A stretch of 64,000 bases of DNA from contig JAQFVV010006216.1 in the NCBI GenBank assembly GCA_028023455.1, positions 4,296,877-4,360,876 on the forward strand. Reading direction: 5' to 3'. The position numbers and the translations under genes are program-made. Position 1 is the first letter of the stretch; every line of letters begins with the position of its first letter. This DNA comes from Epiperipatus broadwayi (lineage: Eukaryota; Onychophora; Udeonychophora; Euonychophora; Peripatidae). The notes below the pieces were generated by a model, which saw nothing but the letters and a program-made list of their open reading frames with translations, made no database searches and had not been told where the DNA came from. Positions 25,969 through 36,897 of this stretch are shown here, one piece after another.

Positions 25969-26972
25969 TGAACAGTCCATGCAGTAAGCCAACCTTGCCC
26001 TGCCTATATATGCATACAAGAATCATAATCCCTGAGACTAACGCCGGTAAAACAAGAAAAGCAGATTTAATTACAATACACTAATATCTACATATTTACA
26101 CGAATACATTAAAACAATCATTATACATTTAGATCAACAAAACCCGAAGGTATACCAAAATAAGAATAAAGATCTATGCTACCTACTTTATAGTCCCTAT
26201 ATGCTGACTTTTGGACATTCGGAGGCCAGCAGTCCGCTACCATGCTAAATAAGCGATGTTCAGCACCTTTCACAGTTCATCTGCATTGGGTAGAACTTCC
26301 AGTTTGCCGATGCTTTACACTTGCACTCATTTCGCCAGTTCTGCTTTTTCTGGATTTGATAGGTTAAATCTTGTCCGTCCATCCTGGTCGGATCAATCCC
26401 TCCCAGTTTATTTGCAGAAGCAGATTTAGACTTACCTTTTACTTTGATTGATTACCCCTTTTGCAGCCCAATTACTTTTTTAATTATTCATCTTGTTGAT
26501 CTGCAAAGTTCCTTCGTTAATTGACCTTCCTATCTCAAAGGATTTGGTTTTTTTTTTGCTATTTTACAAAATAACACAGCTATTAAAAAATCTAAGATGA
26601 TTTTAAATTAATGAAGTATTTTTTTTATCTTCACATATATATATATATAATTTGCGTATGTATATGCGACAATTGATACACGTACATACGATTCAATATT
26701 AAATCCCCATTTACAACATTTACTATTATTATTTTCTGTGTATTTAATTATACACCTACATAACAATACTTCCCCCAAGTTCGAAGATTATTTGTTAGTC
26801 TTTGAACTTAACATAGAATCATTTAATTAAATATTTGGGAGGGTTTATTTTCCTATTGAGTTGTTGCCGTGAATTATTTTCCATTTGTAGTGATGTATGT
26901 GTATCATCAAAACACACACAAAATCATAAGAGTAAATGTTGTCTAAATTACATTACTTTTTATAGATTTATA
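25969..26972. other. Intronic CpG-retaining stretch without recognisable genes
   Basis: Moderately GC-richer text at 26200-26460 includes several CCAG and TGCTTT words but no frame that I recognise. Low-complexity TA lies at 26636-26650. Confidence 0.4.
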
Positions 26973-27300
26973 ATTACGTATTGCTTTTTAATAAAATTAT
27001 TGATTGACTCTTGAAAAAAATACCGTAACTTTAAAAAGACATACATAAAGTAAAAAAAAAAAATTAGAAAAACACCGTAACTTTAAAGACACACACACAA
27101 ACTCAAAAACAATATAAGATTAATAAACATTTACTTATTACATACTGCTTTTTCATAAAATGATTTATTTACTCTTGAAAAAAATACCGTAACTTTAAAA
27201 AGACACACATAAAATCAAAAAAAAATTTAGAAAAAAACGGTAACTTTAAAGACACACACGCAAACTAAAAAACAATATAAGATTAATAAACATTTACAAA
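26973..27300. repeat. Tandem duplication, unit 164 bp
   Basis: The block CTCTTGAAAAAAATACCG followed by TAACTTTAAAAAGACA, an A-run, a second CCGTAACTTTAAAGACACAC and AATATAAGATTAATAAACAT occurs at about 27007-27135 and again at 27171-27300, 164 bp apart. Within each unit the phrase A(C/A)CGTAACTTTAAA(AA)GACA occurs twice. The second unit has a few substitutions, so the duplication is not brand new. Confidence 0.7.
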
Positions 27301-27976
27301 AATGAAAGACTAACATCATATAATAGTATTAGTTACTAGAATATTTTATTACAAATCTAATAAATCAGATCTTTTTATATCAAATCAATCACACAGGTCC
27401 GACCCGAAATTGTTATATGTTTTTGATTAGCATCAACACCATCCTGCAGCGAACACCAGGGATGAGAAAATTACCATATATTCTTTCAAAATATGGTTTG
27501 GGTGCATTAAAATCCCTTACAATTCAAATTATATTCAATAGATAAGAGTCTATATTTGTATTAATTATTATTTGCTAGCTCGTAATATTAGATAGACATT
27601 CAATATGGTCTTTTATTCATTAAGACTATATTTATGTCTGAATGTTTTAAATAATTATAGGATACAATTGCTCCATTCTCTTGTTCCCATTACAGATATA
27701 AAAAGGTACTGTTACAATATGTATTTATTAACCGTGTAAAAAGGTAACATATCGATAAAGTAAATAACACCTTTATAATTGTGAATTTCATAAAGCAAAC
27801 AAAATCTTCTTTATAGATAAATATATATTAATAGTACAATTTATAAGAAAATGAAACTCATTATAAATTTCTACCTGTGAATATAAATATACTTGTGATT
27901 GATAATTATAAAGAACATTACATTAAATATTTGTACGCATTTTTACTTTTATACTTGGAAATAAAATGACGTGCTT
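27301..27976. other. Intronic AT-rich stretch without recognisable genes
   Basis: Nothing supportable was seen. Confidence 0.5.
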
Positions 27977-28024
27977 CAGAATAGACTTGATTTTTTATTT
28001 ATATTAAAAATCAAGTCTATTCTG
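27977..28024. repeat. Perfect 19-bp inverted repeat (hairpin)
   Basis: Arm CAGAATAGACTTGATTTTT (27977-27995), a 10-base loop, and its exact complement (28006-28024). No T-run or coding unit is linked. It may be the residue of a small MITE or a recent palindromic duplication. Confidence 0.85.
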
Positions 28025-28369
28025 ATTTATGATTAGTGATACTGAGGCTTGGTTGGGCTGATGAAAGAGTTCCAGAAGTATGTTATGGCTTCATAAGACC
28101 CCAGGCAAATTTGAATTGGGGGGGGGGGCATTATGATGTTGAATTTTTCTTTGGAAGGGGAGGGGAACCCACATCTCCGGTATACTCTTTCCCATGCAAA
28201 AAGCTAAATAATAATAATTATAGATATAATTTTATTAAAAATAAAACAAAATTACATGTAAGACATTTATAAAGAACTTTTATATATAAATTAAGTATAA
28301 TCCACAAGAAAAAGTCATAAATAAACTCAATTAATCATTAACTAGTTTTATTGCAAAATGTAATATCAT

Positions 28370-28430
28370 GCCCAGTTTGGTGTAGTTGGTAAAGCGCCTG
28401 ACATAGGATTGAGAGATTCTGGCACTGAAG
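28370..28430 (+). repeat. tRNA-derived SINE head (decayed)
   Basis: The plus strand starts GCCCAGTTTGGTGTAGTTGG then TAAAGCGCCTGACATAGG. This resembles a tRNA 5' half with an A box (TGGTGTAGTTGG) and D-loop; the expected B box region reads AGATTCTGGCACTG and is mutated. No cloverleaf closes, so it is not a working tRNA. It directly precedes the palindrome at 28507. Confidence 0.5.
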
Positions 28431-28506
28431 TTTTTTATGAACTCCAGAGCAATAAAGCTATTATTGCCTTTTTTTCTGTTTTTATTGCATTAATAATAAA
28501 CTATAT

Positions 28507-28680
28507 TAATTCAATAGATAGGGAAGATTCACTATGTAGGAAAAATTATAAAATTATATCTACTTTATACAATTACAGCTTAGCACTGCTTTTGACCAGG
28601 GCGGTCATATTCATAGCACTAAGATGGTAGTTATAATTTCATCTTTCCTGCATAGTGGACCTTCTCTATCTATTGAATTA
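28507..28680. repeat. 174-bp palindromic MITE-like element
   Basis: Left TAATTCAATAGATAGGGAAG pairs with the right end ...CTTCTCTATCTATTGAATTA. Pairing continues inward through CACTATGTAGGAAA/TTTCCTGCATAGTG, ATAAAATTATATCTAC/GTAGTTATAATTTCAT and TTAGCACTG/CATAGCACTAA, to a loop near GACCAGGGCGGTC. The whole segment can fold into one imperfect hairpin. It has no protein and no clear target-site duplication. Confidence 0.7.
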
Positions 28681-28984
28681 CAAATGAATATGGGAAGAAA
28701 TAAAAGATAGATTGAATTAAACTAGATTAACTAAATGAGAAATAGAGTAATATATATTCAATGTAACAAAATAACTTTTTATAAATTAAAAATAAAACCA
28801 ATTCTTAATGGAGCATAACAAATTAGCTAATAAACATTATAATTAGAATGAAAATCCATGCTTTTTGAGCTGCAAAATTATCAATCAGCTCATTATAATC
28901 AACCTTACTAGTAATATTAACAAACTGCATACTTTTTCTTGTCCTAAAAAATTTCTAATGGAATTTTTAATTCTTTTAAATACA
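28681..28984. other. Intronic stretch without recognisable genes
   Basis: AT-rich, nothing supportable. Confidence 0.5.
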
Positions 28985-29086
28985 AAACTCTCCATACAGT
29001 AGTGCCACCCTGTGCCAACCAGAGTAATCAATGGATGCCAGAAGGCTTATGCATAAAATCCCTATCTAGTGCCTACTCATTCAATA

Positions 29087-29128
29087 TCCCCAGACTAGTT
29101 TCTGGCTTGTGGCCATCATCAGTGAGGA
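29087..29128 (-). ncRNA. Type I hammerhead ribozyme, intact core (family 1)
   Basis: Read on the minus strand: TCCTCA (29128-29123), CTGATGA (29122-29116), stem II TGGC-CACAA-GCCA with four pairs and a five-base loop (29115-29103), GAA (29102-29100), ACTAGT forming a minimal stem III that pairs A15.1 with U16.1 (29099-29094), C17 at 29093, and TGGGGA (29092-29087), which pairs with the first arm (one G·T). The predicted cleavage is after the GUC triplet, between 29093 and 29092. Beyond an internal loop (GGC/TA) stem I continues as ATCCAA with TTGAAT (29137-29132 and 29084-29079), one mismatch. Every invariant core base is present. Such small stem III forms are known from Penelope-like elements and metazoan retrozymes, where they may work best as dimers. 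Activity here is inferred from structure only. Confidence 0.9.
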
Positions 29129-29370
29129 GCCTTGGATCTGAGAGCACTGCACCTAGATCTTAGGATCTAATGCAACCCTCCAGCAAACATTTTTTAACTC
29201 TACTTTACTACAAAATCATGAAAATGAAATTGAAAACACAATAATATTTTCAATCTAAGCTCAATAGCTTATACAGTCATATGGATCTGAACTCAATTCA
29301 GTACCCATACATTTTGGTGTCATTGGCTCTTAAACAACCACAGCCACCATTATCCTATTAGGCAGGATTG

Positions 29371-29677
29371 GTGTTAAACCACTAAACATCACATGATCAC
29401 CATCTCTTATATTAGCACATAATTGTTGTAAACAAAGGCAAAACTTTCAATACAGTAGTGCCACCCTGTGCCAAACAGAGTAATCAATGGATGCCAGAAG
29501 GCTTATGCATAAATGAGTAGGCACTAGATAGGGATTTTATGCATAAGCCTTCTGGCATCCATTGATTACTCTGGTTGCACAGGGTGGCACTACTGCATGG
29601 AGAGTTTTGCCTTTGTTTACAACAATTATGTGCTAATATAAGAGATGGTGATCATGTGATGTTTAGTGGTTTAACAC
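29371..29677. repeat. Near-perfect 143-bp inverted repeat
   Basis: Arm 1 is 29371-29513 and arm 2 is 29536-29677, with 22 bases between. They differ at only a few positions (for example CTTTCAATACAG against CTGCATGGAGAG, CAAACAGAG against CTCTGGTTG). Both arms are family 1 sequence. A transcript would form a long double-stranded RNA hairpin. Confidence 0.9.
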
Positions 29678-29678
29678 T

Positions 29679-30214
29679 TTAAGAATGTTCTGCCTATGCA
29701 TTAAATCAGGTATGGTTAAATTTATTTTTAAAATTATGTCTGCATTAAGAAACATAGAAAGTAGCCCTTCTTAAATCACTTTGTCCATTAACAAAGAAGA
29801 ATTTAAATTTTCATTTTTTGCAAAATATGCAAAGTGGGTGAGTTTTTCTTACAATAATAACATCACTGAATATGTATGTATTAAATTTAAAATACATTCA
29901 TTGTACACATTTGGAAAAATATTTCGATAATCCTTAAGCTTCAACACATCATTAAATATCTGATAGTAATTAATTGCAGATAACATTCAAATAATCCACT
30001 ATAAATCATTGTTTGCTTTGTCAATTGCACATCATCATCTCCATCCCTTTTTTCATCAAAATGTAATTTTCTTTTCCCTTTTCTCCGACTCATAATTTTT
30101 ATTTATTAATGAAAAACATTCTGATTCTATAGTATTACTATGTATTTACATATATGTGTGTTGTACATGTATGTATTGTACATATATGGATTATGCAAGA
30201 AATCTTGTGTATAA
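29679..30214. other. Intronic stretch without recognisable genes
   Basis: Nothing supportable apart from ATGTATG-type microsatellite text near 30150. Confidence 0.5.
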
Positions 30215-30736
30215 ATATATAAAGTATAGTTAAAAAACAGTAAAAGAAAATATTATACATTTTAAAAATTATTATAGTATTGTTATAATTAAATATTAAA
30301 TGTAATGGAATTTTCCATTTAAGTTATTATTTTGAGTTTCTAGATACCAAAATGTTAGAGTAAATAGAGGGGGAGGATATTTTCATACTGCTTATTTAGC
30401 GATTATTATTATTGACTTTCTTTTGTTTGCAAAGTAAAGTGATTGTTTAATGGCAAACAAAAAAGTTTCTTCTCGGGAATATATAAAGTATAGTTAAAAA
30501 ACAGTAAAAGAAAATATTATACATTTTAAAAATTATTATAGTATTGTTATAATTAAATATTAAATGTAATGGAATTTTCCATTTAAGTTATTATTTTGAG
30601 TTTCTAGATACCAAAATGTTAGAGTAAATAGAGGGTATTTTCATACTGCTTATTTAGCGATTATTATTATTGACTTTCTTTTGTTTGCAAAGTAAAGTGA
30701 TTGTTTAATGGCAAACAAAAAAGTTGCTTCTCGGGA
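30215..30736. repeat. Recent tandem duplication, unit 264 bp
   Basis: Copy 1 (30215-30478) and copy 2 (30479-30736) are almost identical over their length, starting ATATATAAAGTATAGTTAAA and ending near TTCTCGGGA. Copy 2 lacks six bases after GAGGG (GGAGGA-type slip) and has one T to G change near its end. The low divergence points to a recent event or to an assembly artefact. Confidence 0.9.
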
Positions 30737-31859
30737 GAGATTCCCTTCCTGATGTTCCAAAGCAAATCTAAAAAACTTTTATAGAGACCATCCAGATCTA
30801 AAATATTATTTTTGAAAAGCCTTTGGAAATATAGAGAAAATATCTAGGATTATAAATAATTTATACTGAATGTATTTTTTAGCCTATACGTTCAAATTCC
30901 CGAGTCCACTTCCTGTTACCAGCTGGAGCAGTTGTCTGTTCACTGGCACAAGAAGAATGGGACTCATTATGTTTCAAGTTTTGAGTTTGTGAGGAAAAAA
31001 GTTTGCCAAGATGTAGGTGAGTATTTGTTTTATCATTTCATCACCTTTACAAGAAATTTTAAATCAGTTTCCACTCAAAAGTATTTGAAATTATCAATCG
31101 TTTCACTCTATGCAAATGGCTGCCATTAAAAAAGGCAAAAGCCAGTACAAGGAATTCTTGGAATCATTTGAGCAAGATTAAAACTTAGAAAAAGATTTTA
31201 AAATGAAACCAAATAATTAAAAAAAAAAAAAAAGAAGAAGAAATGAGAAATGGTTTGAAAGTCAAATTTCATTGAAAACATTGGGGGAAAAATGCTTAAT
31301 AAAGATAGTCTTATGAATTTCACATTTACATCAGATATTTATAAAGTAAAGCAAGTTTCTACAGCTGTAAACCAGTCAGGGAAGACAAGAAATAGACCAA
31401 GAAACAAACTAGATACAAAAGTAATCATAAAACTATAAAGAAAAAAAAAGAAATCCCAGCATTAATTCGTTCATAAGAAAAAAGTTATGATATCGTGGTA
31501 TCAAACCGGGGGTGGCCGAATGTGGCAAAACAGTGCAGGAGGGCAAAATTATTTTAAATATGAATTTGATCTCAATTTTAGAATCAAACATTATAGATTA
31601 TGTTTTAAATCATCTCCCTGCACAAGAATTAATTTTTTCCAATGATTAGATCAAAAGTTATTGGGCCATTTCCGGTGTGATTATAACACCAAAAATAAGT
31701 TCAAATGATGTTATAGACCCAAACAGAGATATTGAGACTGCAATTCACTCAACCACTTTAATCCAACAATTATTAGGAATAATCCAAAGATTAATTACAA
31801 ACTTTTAGACTACACAACTGAAACTTTGATTACTAATCAAGACCTAGATTTCAATTAAA
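30737..31859. other. Intronic stretch, possibly decayed coding sequence
   Basis: Short frames with mixed composition (30932-31129 plus: HYVSSFEFVRKKVCQDV; a broken one about 31490-31640) suggest an old element, but I cannot assign a family. Poly-A at 31220-31234. Confidence 0.25.
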
Positions 31860-33480
31860 ATAAGCAGAATTCAAATAGGATCAATACAAGAGTCCCAGTT
31901 GGAATAACTTGATTACAGAAAGTAGTTATTAGAATAGGTTGGTTGCCATCAATAATCGGAATAACCAAGTGGAAATATATAGGCTAGATTATAATCCCTG
32001 GAGAACTTTGCAGTCGGATGAGCTGAACAAGTATTTAGAACATTTAATATGTATCAAAAGTTGACAACAGTGTGAAGCAGACTTCGAGCTTCACTGACTT
32101 GTATAAAGTGATATGGACAAATGGTGATTCTCATGGTTCGCAGGTAAGGCTAACCATGGTTTTCAAGACTACAATGAATCAATGTACTTATCATCATGTA
32201 TTTTTGTAATCAAGGTATTTAATTCCATGTATTTTGTGATTTTTCCATGGTCTATGTGTACAGGTAGACCAAATGTGGTCCAGGCCCATTTGGACTGGTT
32301 CATATTAGTATTGTCATGTTTCCTTGAGTTGTAGAATGTCAACGTATCCTTGTAGCCTCTATGGCCCACACTGCTTCAGGTGACAGAATTGATTACCCAT
32401 GTAATGCAATGTAGTTCTCAGTCTAGATGGTCAAGAAAGACTGACTGTGGTCCTGGCCTACTTGGACTGATCCATACCAGCATTGTTGCATTGAGAGCAC
32501 AGGTCTCCACTCGACTCATCTTTCTTGGGGGGGGGTCGTGGGTGGGAACAGGCAGCAATCATCACCACACCCAAGAAAGTGATGTCTGGACCTACCAGAC
32601 AGGTTGAGAGTCACTGTTCCCACACTGGCTTGGCCTTGTTGGGCTGCCGTGCCCCCCCTGATGGACTGCTAGTGAACAGTGTTGACTTGGTGTTTTTTTT
32701 CCTTTTTTTTTGTTTTCATGTTTTCTTGGTTAACAGTACATTTTTGGCCAAGCAGACCAAGTTGGTCCCTGCTCATTTGGAATGTCGAATAGGCAATCAT
32801 AGGTTTTTGCCTGAATCCTCAGTCTCTGGGGTGGAAGTGAGAGTCACGAGAGGTTCGTTAATCTGCAGGGGTGGACTGCAATCATTGTCACACCCAGGAA
32901 AGGGATGATCAGTCACAGTTCTCATAGCCCTCTTTGACTTGGTTAGTGTTCAGAATCTGCTGAACCAATGGGACATCCAGATAAATCAAACCCACTTATG
33001 GGGAGAAGGGCCCAATGCAGATTAACCTCATCCATAGGAGTGGGTCTGGGTTCTCCCTAAGTGGGGTTCTGGCTGATATGGGCATGGATGGGGTCAGAGG
33101 GGAGAGTTTGGGGGTCTGCCAGTCAAGTTGAGAGTTGTTTCTCACGCATAGATTTTGCCTCGAATGGACGAAACATCCCCTTGATTGACAGTCCTTTGAT
33201 CAAAGTTAATATACATGTAACACCTAATTTATTGTATAAGGTGGTTGGGCGGCATTAAGCCACTGCCCAATTGTATACATTGTTATTTTTGTGAACCTAT
33301 TTACTCATCTTTGTTACTGGGGTATGAAAAAAATTTGGGGGGTTTTTGAAAGATAATCAATCTACAACCTTGCATACCTATGTACACATTTGAATTGCAA
33401 GTCAATGCTGACTATATTATTTGTATCTTATTGATGTAACTTTGTTTGTTGCTCAATAAAGTTTTGCTTTGAAACATAAG
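31860..33480 (+). repeat. G+C-rich anonymous segment with internal degenerate repeats and AATAAA end
   Basis: Base composition rises to near balanced between about 32060 and 33260. A motif recurs at about 32266 (GACCAAATGTGGTCCAGGCC), 32440 (GACTGTGGTCCTGGCC) and 32756 (GACCAAGTTGGTCCCTGC), each followed by (A/C)(T/A)TTGGA. G-runs lie at 32526-32535 and poly-T at 32692-32711. The right end has AATAAA at 33456-33461 before the composition returns to AT-rich. Frames on the plus strand (32380-32607, 32525-32908, 33061-33258) overlap each other and have no domain I recognise. A non-autonomous retroelement or processed transcript insertion is my best guess. Confidence 0.35.
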
Positions 33481-35841
33481 TTCAAATTCCTCATAATTAG
33501 AAGCAATGATAAAAAAAATTTATATGTCTGCTAGTTTTTATTTTATTTAAGTGTTGATTATGATTTAATGATACTTTCTGAATATCTTGTAATGAATTTG
33601 CTTTTCTTGTAAACATGTTAAATAAAATTTATAACAAGTATTCAAGAAAAGCCTAATCTAGTTTTTTGTCTTTTTATTAAATATGATAGATAATAAATTA
33701 TTTACTGCTTGCCTTTTTTGCGAATGACTTATAGTCATGCATAAATTTTATTTCCTATAATCACTTCCATCATTGCAGAAGAGATACGGCAGATACGGCA
33801 AATATAAAAATATTCATTGTTGTTTCAAATGTCTTCTGATACCTACAAAGATAATGATTTAAAAAGATTTCCGATTTTTTTACTACAAAAATGAGCTTTA
33901 TAGAATATTGATTTGGAAACTTTTGAGCCACTTGTTGATGAAAGCCCTGGGAATTTGACCTTTTTGCCACTAGAATAATGCTGTTGACCTAAAATTAGTT
34001 CTGTGAACCTTACATTATCTTTGTTCACAATTCAGAATTTGGTTATTTAAAATTTTATAACTTAGTTAAATAATAAGATAATAGAAGGCCCTTAAATAAT
34101 CCCATTTTTAATAAATTTTAAATTATGCATTAAAAATTAAATATTAAAAACATGGCATTTAAGTACATCACAACTTCTGATAAAATAAAAAATGTCTGAG
34201 ATCATAAATATGCAAAAGATCTCAAATTTTTGTTTGAATGTTATAAGTTGTCAAATTTTCAATAACTTGATTAATAATACATCTGTATACATATATGAGG
34301 GAAAAAATAATCATTTAGTTTAGCGACCTTCATTTCCTCTAGATTTTAATCTTAAGTTGTATATCCATTGAGTTATTTCTCCTCTGCTTTAAAATATTCT
34401 TAAGATCAGCAATAAAAGAGACTTGTTTAAAATCTTTAAAATATCCATAACTAAAATACAGAAACTTTCTTCACATAAGTAGATCTTCAACATTTCAATG
34501 AAATTTCATTGATCCTTTTCAAGAGTATGACATTCTGAAATATTATTGTATTCAAAGTAATACTGAAACTAAATATGAACTAAAATCTTTTCATTAATTA
34601 TTTTGTCAAAGATCTGTCGAATTATAGTCTAAAACAACACAAGTTTCTGTACTTTCTCTTTGAGGTAGGGAAAGGGGTAAAATAATAGATTTCTATATGA
34701 ATACAATAAACTAAGTTTCCTCACACTCAAATTGTTCAGTCTTTTTAAAATTTCAACAGACTTTCTCATAGTACAAAAATCATATTTTTTCAATTTAGAT
34801 ATTTTAGTATTACCAAAAGTCAAAGAGTGGTTAATATTTTAAAAATGAGATTAAAAATAATGAAATTTAAAAAGAGACACTTCTGATAATCTTTATCTGA
34901 TTGAAATTGAACATCTCTGACAAAATAAAGAATTAAAAGACTTTAATTCACACACTATCTCAATATTCAGGACTTGATAACCTAAACAATAATAAAAAAG
35001 ATTTCATTGAAATATTGATGGGCTACTTTTGTAAGAAGGGTTTTTTTGTGTCTGTGGATAGGAATTTTTTTGAAGTTTTAACAGAATTTTTTTATTTGAT
35101 CGCAGGAATTTTTCAATGCAGAGAACTGATATACAGTATTTTCCAAAAACTTTTTCACTCTTATGACAGTATGTTAGTGTACATATTAAAAAAATATTAA
35201 TATTAAAAAAAATAATTTAAAGATTAAAAAAAAAATCATAAAGTTATATATTTTATATTTATTTAAATACTATATATAAAAAATTATTTTAGTTGAAGTA
35301 GAAAAGCAACTTTTGTTTATTAAGAATTTTTTAAATAATTCTTTTTAGTAAATTCTCCTAAGGCAATCAATTAAAAAATGAAGAATTAAATAATTATATA
35401 TATAATTATGAAATGGTAGATAAATGAATCAAGAAATTTGAAAAACAGAAAAGTAACTATAAAGGAAAATACTTTTTGAAAAACAAATATTTTCAAAACA
35501 AACATACAAAACAGGCACAAGAAGTAAATTTAATGAGACAAAATCAGTTTAGAGTTGAAAAGGAATTTGAGTTGAAAGAATTTCAAAGCTGTAGAGTTAA
35601 TAGCATATCTTCAATCTGCTAGTAAAATACAGTTAGGCTAAACTATCCTACGATTTTAAATAAAAAGCTTTATCTAGTCATGATCAATTAGATGAATGGG
35701 AAAAACTTTCTGAAATCATCCTACATTTGGAATAATATCTTGAAACATTGTTAAAGCTTTTTTATTTGCCTGAAAAATTATCAAAATTATGCTATTACAA
35801 AATTCTAGAAAGTTTATGGAATGAAGACTATATATATATAT
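33481..35841. other. Intronic AT-rich stretch without recognisable genes
   Basis: No frames or structures that I can support; poly-A/T runs and TA microsatellites only. Confidence 0.55.
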
Positions 35842-36897
35842 TGTAACGGGCTGGTGGATTCCATAAGAGATAGGGGGAGCGCATCTTACTATGGTCGGAC
35901 TGTGGGTCTTCAGATAGGATGCAAGTGATTACGCGATGAAATACATAACCTATGATTGTACCTACTTCTAATAGACTAGCTCTACCTATTTTTATTAACT
36001 TAGATACAATTTGGGTCAGTTCATCCAATTCTCACCCCTTTCTAGCCGCGTTATACCACAGTTTTCAAACTCAGGGAGTAATTGCCTGAGCTCTCTTATC
36101 AAGGAAGGAGATCACACTAATAGTAGTTATTGCACTTCTATATAAGTGATAATTAATTACCAAAAATCAATTAAGCATAAGATATATAAAAAATATGTAT
36201 GTGCAGTATAAGTATATATGTATTAAAAGTTATAATAAATGACTTAAATATGTATATGTATTTCCTCTATCATAGTAATAATATTAATAGGTGTAAAACT
36301 AAATAAGATAATAATGTTTATAACAGGTAAGTGAATAATGAAGAACTATAAAGCTGATGGTGGATATTGAAATAATGATGAGTTAGAGACCAGATTAAAA
36401 TAACGAATTATATAAACATTTATTGATTAACAAATAAAAATATAAAATATGAATAACAATTAAATCTGATACATGTAATTTATTTTGTCAAAAATGAATC
36501 TCTACCACATCGATATCTATAATGATATTAATAAAAATAAAACCCTTGCCCTAAACCCAATGATAGAACTTCATGTACTTGACTAATTATTTACAACAAC
36601 GAATATATAAAATTATAATATGTATATGTGATTTCGATTTTAACTGGCTAGTTTAAAATATGTATACAAACATAACAACACAAAAAAAATATTTGTTGTC
36701 TAGATAAATCAATGATTATAAATCATTGATTTATAAAAACAATACAAAAGTAAGCATAATTAATAATAAAAAAAAATCTATCATTGTGTTTTGCTTAATA
36801 TAAGATATTAAAATTTCTTACCTCCTAATTCCCTATATGTTGTCAAAAGTCAGTCAGATGGGGTGGTCAAAACTATTAATTTTTTTATTGTTATATA
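35842..36897 (-). repeat. 3' LTR of the Gypsy-type element
   Basis: It matches 42127-43182 end to end. On the minus strand it ends ...GTTACA and begins TATATAAC, where the other copy begins TGTATAAG, so its terminal TG has decayed. A purine run AGGGGGAAAAAAATTA (36946-36931) lies 33 bases outside the LTR and may be the polypurine tract, displaced by a TA expansion. Confidence 0.9.

Larger units (their letters stand above)
28985..29678 (-). repeat. Hammerhead repeat family 1: full 456-bp unit plus inverted partial unit
   Basis: The phrase CAGTAGTGCCACCCTGTGCC occurs at 28997 and 29453, defining one complete unit of 456 bp followed by the start of a second. The second unit breaks off after about 75 bp (29513), and the sequence turns back as an inverted copy to 29677. 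The full unit contains the intact ribozyme at 29087-29128. Two head-to-tail starts suit an RNA that was copied as a multimer; the inversion needs a separate event. Confidence 0.85.

Noticed and set aside
28370-28430. Functional tRNA gene
   Set aside because: The B box is mutated and the acceptor stem does not close; a SINE head fits better.
32525-32908. 127-codon protein-coding gene
   Set aside because: It contains long poly-T-encoded F/L runs, overlaps other frames, starts in a G-run and has no domain; it follows from the higher G+C content.
35828-36028. Genes in the LTR ends (35828-36028 and 42071-42313 minus)
   Set aside because: The same frame is present in both LTRs with matching changes, and it has no start context or domain of its own.
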